A stretch of DNA of 47,380 nt from Podaxis mareebaensis (GCA_018524725.1 JAEUWP010000595.1:1-47380); one strand, 5' to 3'; shown: positions 33,661-44,196, numbered from the stretch's first letter. Notes: a model not told the origin generated them from the sequence alone. Made by a program: numbers and translations.

Positions 33661-35127
33661 TGATCCCCTTCATAAGATCAAGTGTCCTCACTCAACTCAA
33701 TGGCTTCTGGTAACATTTTCATCGTCGTAAGGATATTCATGCATTCCCTCTCCTGTGTCGTCCATGACACTTCAGAGGGCATGTTCAATTGACCAGGCTG
33801 ACCATTGTTGAGGGCAAATGTGTCGGTCAGAAGCTCTGGGGATGATGGTGGTATTGATGGCATGACAGGAGAGGTGTGGAGGAGATCTGTCATGGCATTC
33901 GTTAGCGAATCTAGGTCCTCGGATGTTGTCAGCAGTGGTGAGGCCTGCCCAAAGGAGAGTGTGATGTTGGTTGCAGCATGGATGAATGGGCAAAGGAGAT
34001 CTCGAGTTTCCTGACGATGGGGGTCGAGCTGCAGAGGAGGAGGAAGTTGGTAAGGGGAGAGCTGAGGAATGAGCATTCTGGGATCGATCATCTGTGGAAG
34101 CGCTAGTTCCTTGTCCACCATCCTGCTGCCCAGTAGTGGTGGTGTGTTCGGCAAGTCTGGCCATGGCGAGCTGGGCTCGGTCGGCGAGGATTCTGGCATA
34201 ATGGAATGGTGGGCAAGTTCTGATGGGATTGAGGAAACAATACTTCTGGTAATGTCTGGGGGTGTAGTGGCGGCAGAAGGGGCAATAGTATCTTGTGCAT
34301 TGATCCACCCTATGACCCACATTGCTACATTGATAGCAGGTGGCATGTTGGTCAGATAGGGTGAGGATAGGGCTGTCTGTGATAGTAAAGTCTGGATTTC
34401 CAGAAGCTCCTGTTTCAGGGTGTTGTCAATCCACATCATGAAGTTGCTTGGATACTGAAGTGGTTCCTTGGTTCTGTCGGGGCAAGGGGTTGCGAGTAAC
34501 ATTGCCAGATCTAAGTCCAATTTGTGGGTGGAGAAAAGCAGATACGTCCTCTCGTGCTTGCAGAATCACGCGGTGGGTGCCTCGGAGGTATTGCCTTTCT
34601 TGATCAAGTCCTGGCAGGTCAATAACCTGAGTAAAGCAGGCACTGACTTTGTCAGCCAGTCTATTAGCATGGAGCTGGCAATGTATTGCATTAAACCAAG
34701 TTGACCTGAAAGAGTCGAGTACTTCAGTTGGTTGATTACCATGCTCAAGAGCAGTCCTTGCTTGGGAAAAGGCATCTTCATATAGAGAGTTGAGTCGTAT
34801 GGTGGCAGAAAGAGTGGCATTGCCTGCTTCTTGTAGGGTACAAGATGAAACGGTTCGCCTTTGGGTGCTTTGTGCTTCATGTAGTTGGAATGCCTCGGAT
34901 ATTTGATGCCTGACTTCTGTGATGTTGGTGACTTGTCTTCGCTGCTCTTCATAGTGAAGGGATTCAGGGGTAGAGGGGCGATCTTCTGGGGAAGGTGTCA
35001 GTTCATGAGTAAGAGGAGTGGGTGGAACAGAGATAAGAGTTCGTGATGATGCTTGGGTAAAAGAGGTAACAGAAGTGGGAGTGGTCAGGTAGTCAGTGGT
35101 CGTTGTGTTGTTGGAAGTGAAAGACAT
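33447..35127 (-). pseudogene. Element B zinc-knuckle accessory ORF, running into the 3' LTR
   Basis: ATG at 35127 (MSFTSNNTTTTDYL), 31 bases after the pol stop at 35159-35161. The first frame is open 233 codons to a TGA at 34426 and then continues in frame through the CCHC knuckle CYQCSNVGHRVDQC and a second Cys/His cluster to 33772. A second frame, open from 34520 to 33678 (280 codons), carries the conserved tail (LQLDPHRQETRDLL, then WDLMKCMMVSLWQETTEL in the LTR) and would end at 33447-33449. Both frames are long in A and B at the same offset. No membrane segment or signal peptide. Function not known. Confidence 0.65.
33661..33671 (-). promoter_or_regulatory. Polypurine tract of element B
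   Basis: Minus-strand GAAGGGGATCA before the 3' LTR, same as in element A, and coding for Glu-Gly-Asp in the accessory frame. Confidence 0.6.
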
Positions 35128-35158
35128 TCGAGTAGCTTGGGGTCTAGTGGAGATTGTG

Positions 35159-38100
35159 TCACAGTTTATAAGCGTCGAGGATGGCCTTGGAATTGCACAG
35201 GTCTGTCAAATTTTGCCAGGTTCATTCCAAATTTGGATATCCCTTCCAATGCACTAGAAACTCTAATCCTTGTCTTCTAGTGTGACAGTGTGCCACTATG
35301 GCTTCGACTTCCCATTCTTCTTCTCCTTGGACAAGGTCAGGTGGGGGTCTTGAGAAGTGTTTACCATAAATGTTGTTTTCAGTGACAGGATAGAGGTATT
35401 GGACATGGAAGATGTTGTGGATCCTCCAGCTCTTGGGAAGAGATAGCTCATAGGATACGTTTCTGTGTTTCCTAATAATGGTGAATGGGCCTAGTCGATG
35501 GGCAGTGATTTTCCTTGACACAACCTGAATTGGCAGGTTTCGAGCATCGAGCCATACTTGTTGGCTGGGTTCTATTTTTGGCAGAGTGCACATTTGTGTC
35601 TGTTCTGTCATAATTTTGCGTGAAGTCTCATGTGCTATTTTTGCAGCTTCTCAGATATTTATAATCCAATTCATTCTTTCTTTGGCCAATGGTGAGTTCG
35701 TCGGTATTAGCTCAGTTGGGAAGGCTTTGAGTGGGTGGCCATACATAAGTTCAAATGGTGTTTGCTGGCAGTTGGCATGTGTTCTGGAATTATGGGAGAA
35801 TTTGACTAAAGGGAGGTGTTCGGGCCAGGTGTGGGGGTTTTGAGTGCAATAGGCCAATAGATACATCTCGATTTCTTGATTAAATCATTCAGTTGATCTG
35901 TCTGATTGGGGATGATAGGCTGTGGAAGGGGTGTGATCAATATTCAGCTTCTTGAACATTGCTTGTATCAATTTGGCCATAAATCGGGGATCTCTGTCAG
36001 AAATGATTTTGTCAGGTATTCCTGTGTGAATGAACACATGTTTGATCAGGATGTCTGTGATTTGATCGGCAGTGGCAGATTTTGAAGTGGGTATTATGAT
36101 TATCCCCTTTGTAAGACCGTGGTCCACCATGGACATTATTGTATCATAGCCATTGGATTCGGGGAGGTCTGTAATGAGGTCCATGGACATCTGGGCAAAA
36201 GGCTGGGATGATCAGGGACCTGGAATCAGTTGGAGAGGAGGCTTCAAGGGTCGTCTATTGATCTTGTATTGCTGGCAAGTAGGGCATCCTTTCACATAGT
36301 TCATGACATAGGCATGAATGCCAGGCCAGGTGACATATTCTTGAAGTTTCCTGAGGGTTTCAGTGACTCCAGGGTGTCCTGCAGCTGGTGCATCATGTAC
36401 ATGCTGCAATAAGCACTTCTTAAGCGTGGAGTCCATGGGAAGTTGGATGCGACCTTCTTGATCCAGTTCTATGGTTCCGTCCTTTCCTTTTTGGGCTTTG
36501 TCCTCAACATTGGGGTCTATGATGTTGATTTCACTGTTTTCTCCTGAATTAGCCAATTTCGCATTAGTGTTGGTGAAGTCACTAGTTTGAAACTTCTCTA
36601 GTGGAATGGCTGCCTTCGTTGTTTCAAGCTCCATGTCTTTACTTGTCGAGGCATGGTCTGGTCTTCTGGACAAAGCATCAGTGGCGCAGTTCTTAGATCT
36701 GGGAATATGGCAAATCTTGATTTTATGGGCACTGATCACAGTGGACCATCGAATGGTTCGTCTCGATAGTTTTGATGGTTTGGCCCAATGAATGATGTTG
36801 TCATGATCTGTCCATATTGTTGTTTCATAGGGTGATCCATCGATGTAATGACACCATTCTTGTAATGCACAGATGATGGCTAGGAACTCCTGTTCTGATG
36901 CGTGGTAGTTTTGTTTGGCTGGGGAGAATGGTTTGGAGTAATAGAAGCATGGATGTAGCACACTGTTTGAGTCTTTCTGGAGGAGAACTGCTCCAGATGC
37001 ATAAGCGGACACATCAGTTTGAATTTCAAATGGTTTTGAAGGGTCAGGGGTAATTAAGACGGGTTCTTCCAGGAACTATTGCTTTAATGTTCTAAATGCG
37101 TTGTCAGCTTTCTCTGTCCATTTGAAAGGAGTGTTGGACTTCTTTAGAAGTGCGTTAAGGGGTAGGGACAGGTGGGCATAGTGCTTGATGAACTTGCGGT
37201 AGAAATTACAGAACCCAATGAATTTCCATATGTCTTGGACTGTCTTGGGTGTAGGCCAATCTGCTATTCCTTTAAGCTTGACTGGGTCCATCTTGACTTC
37301 ATTAGGAGAGATGATGAATCCAAGATAGGTGAGAGTTGTCTTCTCGAATTTGCATTTCTCCAGTTTGAGGTAGAGATCATGCTTCTGCAAGATCTTGAAT
37401 ACTTCTTTTGTCATTTTTCGCAATTCGGCTTTGGTAGGAGCATGGATAAGGATGTCATCCATGTAGATGATAACTTTGTTCTGCACGATGAGAGGGGCGA
37501 GGATTGTATCCATCATGTTCTGGAATGTCATGGGGCTGTTGCACATCCTGAAAAACATGACTGTGGGTTCGAATAGTCCTCGATGGGTGCAGAAAGCTCC
37601 TTTCCATCTGTCTTCTTCAACAATGTGGACATTGTTGTAGCTGAGTCTGACGTCGAGTGTGGTGAAGTACTTCAATTCGTGTAGTTTGTCGAGTATGGAC
37701 TGGATAGAAGGGATAGGGTAGCCGTTCTTGACCATATGTTCATTGAGATATCGGTAGTCCTGACAAGGCCTGAGTTTTCCATCTTTCTTTGAGACAAAGA
37801 AAAATGGTGAGGCCATAGGAGATTTTGAGGTTCTGATGTATCCTTTTGCAAGATTTTCTTCAAGGAATTTGTTGAGCTCCTTTTCTTCAGCGAGGGAGAG
37901 TTTGTAAGAGGGGAAGGCTTTTGGTATGAAACTTTCTTTTGTTTTGATCTGGTGATCCCATTGTCAAGCAGGAGGAAATCTTTCACTTTTCTTTTGTGAG
38001 AAAAGATTGAGATACTTGTGAAATTCCTGAGGGACTATTTTCCTAGGATCAGTTTCCTTCTTTTGTTCTCCTGTTTGGGTGAGTATTTGAGAATAGGAGG

Positions 38101-38752
38101 TTTTGGTGTTTATTTCGGTGAAGTTTTCCTCAGAGAAATCTTCTTCAAGCTCGTTCACATAGATTTCAGAAAGAGTGTTGTTGATGATTGAAGAGAGCGT
38201 GGTGTTTTCTGTCAAACGTCTCCATGAAAGGGTCCATTTTGTCCAGTCAATGTTGGGGTTATATCTGGCAAGCCAGGGGATTCCCAAGATCACTCTAGGT
38301 CATCCTAGATTGATCACCTGCAAATCCATCTTCATTTGTTTCCCATAGATGGTAAAATTGAGGGTAACAGAATGAGTGATTTGCTTATCTTTGTTTAGGG
38401 TTCCATCAGCATTCCTGACTTTGATTGGTTTCTTCAACGGCGACGTTTTCAGGTTCCATTTCTCAACCAACCAGTGGTCGATGAAATCTCGTCCTGCTCC
38501 AGAATCGATCAGTGCAAGGTCTTCCACGGATTTTTCAGAGAGATGCACGGTGATGGGGCAATAGAAGGTATTGGATTGGTGAGTCTTTAAACATAATTCA
38601 GAAACGAGTACTTCATTCTGAGAAAAGGAAGGGGGCATAATTTTGTCCTTTGGACAGGGATAGGAGTCAGAAACCAGTCCGTTAGAAAACAAAAAGGGAG
38701 GAGGGGAATCATTTCTCGGTGCATCTTTCTTTTCCTGGGACGATCTAGACGT
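35159..38752 (-). pseudogene. pol: Element B Pol: protease, RT, RNase H, integrase, chromodomain
   Basis: One frame, in the -1 frame relative to gag and overlapping its end by about 70 bases. The codon equivalent to the pol ATG of element A is ACG at 38750-38752. Protease: LIDSGAGRDFIDHW. RT: FVSKKDGKLRPCQDYRYLN, and YMDDILIHAP near 37460. RNase H: SAYASGAVLLQ, WTDHDNIIHW, ATDALSRRPD. Integrase: HDAPAAGHPGV / CPTCQQYK zinc domain, SMDLITD, ISDRDPRF, HPQSDRSTE with all three acidic residues present. Chromodomain near 35290-35190 (EWEVEAIVAH, LVHWKGYPNLE). Stops at 36212, 35885 and elsewhere are TGA where checked. Confidence 0.9.
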
Positions 38753-38757
38753 GGAAG

Positions 38758-40713
38758 CTAGTTGTCTGAGGCAAAATCCTGGATCTCCTTTGCTTGAGCA
38801 CTGGTGGAGTTTGAAAATTCAGTGAAGATTTCAGCGACTTCTTCGTTGTTTGCTTCCTGAATTATCTTGTTGATCTGGGCAAACATGGCCTTTCGCTTTT
38901 GCTGCTTCTCTTTGTTGCAGGGTAGTTTAGGGGATACAGGTGGCTTATGCTTGGAAACCTTTGCTTGGGCACTTTGTGGTAGATTTCATGTTGATTGTGG
39001 TGGGTTTGGTTTTCTTGGACATTCTCGAGCGAAATGTCCTGTTTGACCACAGTTGAAGCATTTCCCTTGCTTGAGGTCATTGCACATTTTCAGAGTAAGG
39101 ATGTTCTGAAGAAACGTCTCCAGGAGATCTTGGTTTTCTTCAACCTCATTGACTTCTGCATTGGATTCTTCTTCCAGAGAATAATCTTCTTCAAGTGCGA
39201 TTTCAGAGAGTGCCATCACCAAGTTATCCACATCCATGGCATATGGATCTTTATACACCTGGCTTCATGACCAATTCGTATTGTAGGGTGCCTTCTTCTT
39301 TGGCTGGGGTATAGCTCTATTGGTTCATTCTCAGGCATGGCTAACTCAATAGTTGTTCTCCATGTGGTGCTGTTCTTCCACTGCTCTCACTGCTTCAAAC
39401 CAGATGTCAATGTCCAGTCCAGGTCTAAGGGCAATGGTTTTGAGACCAATTTCAAAATCCAGTCCTTCTCTGAACCGGTAAATGAGTTCTTGGGGGTTGA
39501 CCATCCCTGCTTGGGTTGCAAGGACTTTGAACTCAGAGATGTACTGGTCCACTGGTCTTCGTTTCTGCTTGAGAGCGTGGAGTCATCGGAGAGCATCTTT
39601 GGTGTAGTTGTAAGGGAGGAAGATTCTGTCAAGTTCATCTTGAAATGCGTTGAACGTTCCGAGGTGTAATACTCCATTGAAGTTATGTTGGTGGAGATAT
39701 TCCATTTTCCATGGTTCTGCTGCTCCTCCAATGTAGTAGAGTATGAAGATGATGGCATCATGGTTGGTAGGGAATTTATGCTGATTGGCGATGATGTACA
39801 AGGCACATTGCTGCTTCCATGCCAGGTATTTCCATGGGTCTCCATCATACAAGGGCAGTGCCTTGTATTTTGGCGTGGAAGGGGCGGCAGGCATTTGTGC
39901 TTGTTGGGGAAAACTGAAACCTGGTGGAGGTGCTCCTGGTTGTCCTGGTGCAGGAGGTCCTGGTGGTGGTGGAGGTGGTGCTCCTGGTGGTCCTGGTGGT
40001 GGGTTCGGACCTGGTTGTCCTGGTCCTGAAGGGGGTCTTCCAGGCAGAGGTGGCCCAAGAGGTGGGTGAGGGCTTCCTGCTTGCAGTGGGTTTGTTGGCT
40101 GAGCTGCTCCAGTCTGAGATGGGTTTCCCTGATTTCCTTGTACAATTCCAGTTGTTTGATGTCTGGGAATCACGGGGTTGGTGAAGAGGGGCTGTTGGAA
40201 GAATCTTTGATTTGGGGGTATGATATTACTTCCAAATGTGAAGGTGGTGGCTTGGTTGATGGGTGCCATGGAGTCCGTTCTAGGAACTGGTGGTTGCAGT
40301 TGCAGGGGTGGTTGAATTGGTTGCTCGGGAGTAGGGTGTTGTGATGGTTGTTGCTGGTATGGGGGTGGAATTGAGGCTGCACTTGGAGGTTGAGTGAGTT
40401 GCTGAGGTGGTTGTACAACAGCAGGAGGGATAGTGACAGTGGTCGACATTTGTTGTCTTTGTTCTCTAGCTGCTTCTCTTCTTCCTCTAATATTGGTGGT
40501 AAGTCGCAGTTCCCAAGGGGCGACTTCATTGAGGTTAAGAGATCTGACTCTTCTCGGAGGTCTTGTTCTAGCTGGAGAGACGATAGGTGAGACTGGGGAT
40601 GCTGATCATCGAGCTGTTTCGTCGCTGCTGTCAGAGTCTTGAGCTCTAACTCGTTCCAATAAGGCAGCTGCTTCTCCTGAAATGGTGAGGGGAGTTGGGG
40701 AGTGGAAGGACAT
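38758..40713 (-). pseudogene. gag: Element B Gag
   Basis: From ATG 40713 (MSFHSPTPLTISGEAAALLE) to TAG 38758-38760. Pro/Gly-rich N-terminal half, capsid-like middle (PLYDGDPWKYLAWKQQCALY; FNAFQDELDRIFLPYNYTKD; DQYISEFKVLATQAGMVNPQ), acidic segment, and an intact CCHC knuckle CFNCGQTGHFAREC. Broken by several stops, for example TGA at 39583-39585 where Arg is likely. Confidence 0.8.
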
Positions 40714-41009
40714 TCAAGGTTCCTCTCGATGAGGGCTTGAATCAATTCCTGTATCTGATCAGGTGTGAGGTCGAGGTGTCAGAGGCTGGGAGGAATTAAG
40801 GAAGATATAGAAATATTGTCCTGTGAGGAACTCCAGGAAGATGATAAGGTAGAATAAATAGAAGATTGGTCGTATGGTTGAGGGCTATCGATTTTAGATG
40901 ATTGAGAACTTCCGTCGATTTCCACTAATCAAGAACAAGATTCGATTTCTGTTGATCAAGAATGCCTTTCGATTTCTGATGATCGAGAACGCTTCACCTT
41001 GACAGACAT
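40170..41009 (-). pseudogene. Element B upstream ORF overlapping gag
   Basis: ATG at 41009 (MSVKVKRSRSSEIERHS). A degenerate repeat with S-R/Q-S-x-E-I units is interrupted by two TGA codons, then a third TGA precedes HLDLTPDQIQELIQALIERN. The frame stays open across the start of gag to TGA at 40170. Conserved in element A. The part past about 40450 overlaps Pro-rich gag and may be a shadow. Confidence 0.45.
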
Positions 41010-41043
41010 CAACATGATTTATAGTCAGAGGGTCTTCTCCTAA

Positions 41044-41255
41044 TAGACCACCAAACATTGAGTGGGCATATTACAGACTCCTTTGTCAGACCACTAAACA
41101 ATGAGTGGGTGAATTACAATCGAGGAGGGGGGGGTTGGTGTCATTTAGGCACAGCGTGAAGCAATGAGAACCAACAACATCCCAATGGCACAGCGCAAAG
41201 CAATGAGAACCTTGGGGTGACTACATGCACAGTGTGGAGCAATGAGAGCAGCAGT
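41044..41255. repeat. Leader repeats of element B
   Basis: Two AGACCACnAAACA-type units and three GCACAGnGnGnAGCAATGAGA-type units, the same arrangement as in the leader of element A. Confidence 0.6.
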
Positions 41256-41293
41256 CGGGGCGAAAGTTACAACGTGGGATTGGCACATGAGGG

Positions 41294-41305
41294 AAGTCTA
41301 ATCTT
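41294..41305 (-). promoter_or_regulatory. Putative self-priming site of element B
   Basis: Plus-strand AAGTCTAATCTT next to the 5' LTR. Twelve bases are complementary, in the transcript, to LTR bases 41604-41615, which begin 28 bases downstream of the TATA-like CATATA at 41643-41648. This matches the self-priming arrangement known for Tf1/sushi retrotransposons, where the first bases of the mRNA prime reverse transcription. Confidence 0.6.
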
Positions 41306-41307
41306 GA

Positions 41308-42125
41308 TGTTACAAGGTTCTTCTTTGGCTAAGCGACACCTAAGTCGGAGCCTATCCTTGTAGGTGAGATGAGCAGAGGTCCTTGTCCTATGCAGGTCAG
41401 AAGGAGCTGCTCTGTTTAACCTTGGGTGGCTGTTCATGTTGTCTCTAGGCAGTGAACTCATAAAGATCGCACACTCCATAGGACAAGACGTTGACGAGAA
41501 GCCTTAGAGAGAAAAGCTGCACACAAGGGTGAAGAGATGTAGACTTAAAGCAATACTGGTGCTCTAGGACTTGTTCAAGTACCAAGAGGAGGTAACACAC
41601 TTTAAGATTAGACTTGCCTAATCTACATGTCCAGGTGTTGTACATATACTAAGTCCTCTGACTACTTATGGAAGTAGATCAATAGTAACATAAGAGACGA
41701 ATAAGAGATAATCATACAGAAGAGGAATTCATAAGACAAATGGGCAGAGGGCATGTGGAGTAGAAGCAAAGGAGTACATACGGTAAAGACGAAAGTCTGC
41801 AAGAGCGAACATAATTGATGCAGACACAAGTATGTCAGAGAAGATGAAACTGATACCTAGTCCAAATATAGAAGAGTGTCTGGAATAGGAAGTAGTAAGT
41901 TCAGCATCCAATCACAAGTCGTCATTGCATGGAAAATACACTCCGTGGTAGCGACACACTTCATCTACCTTCTCACACATTTCCCAATCAAGTGTCTGTC
42001 GCAACTCTGTGGTTTCCTGCCAGAGGCTTACCATCATGCACTTCATCAAATCCCACTCTTTGTGAGTCTGCTGCTTGGGCTCCTCGGTCTCCTCGGTGGT
42101 CTCAGAGTCTGCAATATTCATAACA
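41308..42125 (-). repeat. Element B 5' LTR
   Basis: 818 bases, near identical to 32843-33660; differences are mostly C/T or G/A at CpG sites. It carries a TATA-like CATATA at 41643-41648 (minus-strand promoter) and a 7-bp hairpin (AGATTAG/CTAATCT) at the putative transcript start. Confidence 0.93.
41604..41615 (-). promoter_or_regulatory. Putative transcript start / self-primer in the LTR of element B
   Basis: Plus-strand AAGATTAGACTT, that is AAGTCTAATCTT on the minus strand; it pairs with 41294-41305 and forms a small hairpin with CTAATCT just upstream. The start position is inferred from TATA spacing. Confidence 0.5.
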
Positions 42126-42130
42126 CCTGC
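42126..42130. other. Target site duplication of element B, right copy
   Basis: CCTGC directly after TAACA; the LTR of element A resumes at 42131. Confidence 0.9.
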
Positions 42131-42235
42131 CAGAGGCTGACCATCATGTGCTTCATCAGATCCCAGTCTTTGTAGGTTTGCTTCTTGGTCTCTTTGGTCT
42201 CCTCAGTGATCTTGGAGTCTGCAATATTCATAACA
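42131..42235 (-). repeat. Element A 5' LTR, second part
   Basis: 105 bases matching 20826-20930, ending CATAACA. Together with 32191-32842 it restores a 757-base LTR. Confidence 0.9.
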
Positions 42236-42240
42236 GAGAC
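42236..42240. other. Target site duplication of element A, right copy
   Basis: GAGAC directly after the LTR end TAACA, matching 20169-20173. Confidence 0.85.
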
Positions 42241-42391
42241 TGAGAATGGAGATAGGAGTTGAAGCAGATCAGCAAGAGAGATATGGACTGTCAGAGAAGA
42301 CAATGAGAAAGAAGGTCAACAATGAGGTAGAGAACAGATGAGAGAGCAAAAGAGGTGGAAACAATGTAAACAGCAATGGAAATGAGAGGAG

Positions 42392-43456
42392 TGTAACAGA
42401 TTAGGGTCATGCACACCCTGGAAGCTGGCAGTGTTTTAGTATGTAACTATTGTTGAGGAATTAATCAGCATAACACTTATGTATATACTTGCCATCAGCA
42501 GTACATACTGAATCCTTGACATGTATGCTCTGCATTGATAGAGTAGATATATTTTCAGACCCCTCCATAGCTTCATGCTATGCTTATATTGATCTGTTTC
42601 TATTAATATACTTATAACACTTGTATAGATGTACAGCCTGTGTTAGTATTACTCATATCCTCATGGTTTATGACTTGTAGAAACATTTCTTGCTTTTTAT
42701 GACTCCTGTAGCATACAGTAGAGTTATGTTCTTTCTTATTTTATCTTTTACATGCATCTTACTCATGTTATATATGCATATGCTTTATGTTTCTGACTCA
42801 TGCATGTATGATACCCTATGCCCAGTGTAGTTACTCTCTACAGTATTTAAACCCCACTGTAGTAACATACTTTCTTCACTGGAGTTTCATATTCCTCATC
42901 TTTACTTGACTTCTAAACTCTCTTCTCAACATTCCTCACTATTGTCAATTCAGTATCCTATTCTCTGGTACTCCTGAAGACTCACCTTTCCCACATTTCT
43001 CAGGACTTGTTCCCATTCAACTAGCCTTGGATTGTGAGTAACTAGTTTACTCTCCACTGACACTATGCTTTTGTAGTAGCAAACTTGTTCTCTCTTCATC
43101 AACCATATGATGTACTATATCAAATGCTGGGATATAGGCTGCCAACTTGGAGTGTAGGCCAACTGTGCACAGGCAATAGAGATGAATGACCTGTTTAGTG
43201 GATACAAGTAATCTGGCATTGGAAGGGAATTAGAGCAGTATACTCTTGATATGTGAGTTGTCTCTTCATATAAGTCTAATGTTAAAGTCTTGACTACAGT
43301 CTCGTAGGTGCACCCAAGTAAAAGGCATGCACATCAATATTGGTTAGAAGCTGTAACAGGGATCTGCATCTTTGTCTTGTGTTGCAAATCATGTAGTTAC
43401 AGTAGTGGATGAATTTGAATGTTCACAGAATTCTCAATTTCAATAACTTGCATTTG
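42392..43456 (+). pseudogene. Decayed 3' end of an aldehyde dehydrogenase gene, left copy
   Basis: Homologous to 46120-46515 of the intact gene: end of exon 10 (GATTAGGGTCATGCACACC...GCTGGCAGTGTT), the intron (now holding a solo LTR), exon 11 (43156-43255), the last intron and exon 12 with its TAA, and some 3' flank to about 43456. In-frame TAG and TAA replace coding codons in exon 11. Most differences from the intact gene are C/T and G/A, including lost CpGs. Exons 1-9 are absent, so it is a partial duplicate. Confidence 0.8.
42451..43101 (+). mobile_element. Solo LTR in the pseudogene intron
   Basis: 651 bases from TGTTGAGGAA to TTCATCA, flanked by ACTAT (42446-42450) and ACCAT (43102-43106), a 5-base target duplication with one transition. 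Comparison with the intact gene shows the flanks rejoin exactly at this point. It contains TATTTAA (42844-42850) in the plus direction followed by a pyrimidine-rich stretch, as in a plus-strand LTR promoter. Not related to the other LTRs here. Superfamily unknown. Confidence 0.75.
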
Positions 43457-44196
43457 GTGGGAGAGAATTTAGTGTTTAAGGAATCCACATGCTTGGATGA
43501 CAAATGTGTCTTTTTGCTTTACAGATTGGCATTGCTAGGATATTACAGAAAATGTTGTTGTGATGAAAGAGGGGCCAATGACACGGGTCAATAATATGAA
43601 ATTTGGAGAATTAAACCATATGCATATTGTATGTTCCGACGTAAATTAAACAATTTAACACCTTTTCGTGAACATCAGCACGTCGTTTCATCACCTTCGA
43701 CACTGTCCTACCTATCTACATTCCCTCCTGAAATAGCGATTCTATGAGTGGTCAAGATCCACCCGATTGTTCCCACCCTTTCCCCAAAAACACAAATACC
43801 AGAACAATCCACGAGAACACAAGAACACAAGAACCACAACGCCAAAAATATCACTCCCACAAGATGCACTCATACGTCATGTAGACCCCTATTTCGTACT
43901 CAATAAACCCAAGAAGAGGACTGAAGAAGCAACGGGCGTCACACCATTCCCATCAGAACGCCTTCATCTCCAAGGGGATGACAAAGCCTAAGGCACAGGC
44001 CGCTCTATGACTATCGGGGTGTGGGTAACTGCATTATTTGACGCGGAGGGAACTCTGAATTATCCGGCTTTTTGGTTGTGCGAGTTACCGTGGAGAGGGT
44101 ATATTTGGCAGGCTTGGAGACGTGAAGGTGGCTGTCTGAGTATCTCCACCTCTTCCCTCTTACTATTAAGACTAATTGAAAGACAGTGAACTAACG
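43457..44196. other. Upstream region of the aldehyde dehydrogenase gene
   Basis: Transition from decayed, AT-rich DNA to CpG-normal DNA at about 43640. A TATATTT at 44100-44106, about 95 bases before the ATG, is a candidate TATA box, and a pyrimidine-rich run lies near 44145-44165. A 74-codon plus frame at 43767-43991 has no recognisable motif and is not called. Confidence 0.45.

Larger units (their letters stand above)
32843..42125 (-). mobile_element. Element B: Tf1/sushi-like chromovirus nested in the LTR of element A
   Basis: 9,283 bases with two LTRs of exactly 818 bases and 5-base duplications CCTGC (32838-32842, 42126-42130). Same gene order as A: upstream ORF, gag, pol with chromodomain, zinc-knuckle ORF crossing into the 3' LTR. 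It keeps more CpG and longer open frames than A, in agreement with its later insertion, but still has many TGA stops. Confidence 0.94.
20174..42235 (-). mobile_element. Element A: Tf1/sushi-like chromovirus carrying a LINE and element B
   Basis: Minus-strand element bounded by GAGAC duplications (20169-20173 and 42236-42240). The 3' LTR is 20174-20930 (757 bases). The 5' LTR is split by element B into 32191-32842 and 42131-42235; 652 + 105 also equals 757, which confirms the reconstruction. Coding order on the minus strand: small upstream ORF, gag, pol with chromodomain, zinc-knuckle ORF. A LINE sits in pol. CpG is strongly depleted and most frames are broken by TGA. Element B is about 90 per cent similar by eye but has a longer LTR. 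Confidence 0.9.

Noticed and set aside
20174..42235. Tandem duplication of a single element giving A and B
   Set aside because: Distinct LTR lengths (757 and 818), separate target duplications and a split LTR that rejoins exactly show nested insertion.
43767..43991. 74-codon plus-strand frame upstream of the dehydrogenase
   Set aside because: Short, no motif, no homologous frame elsewhere in the window.
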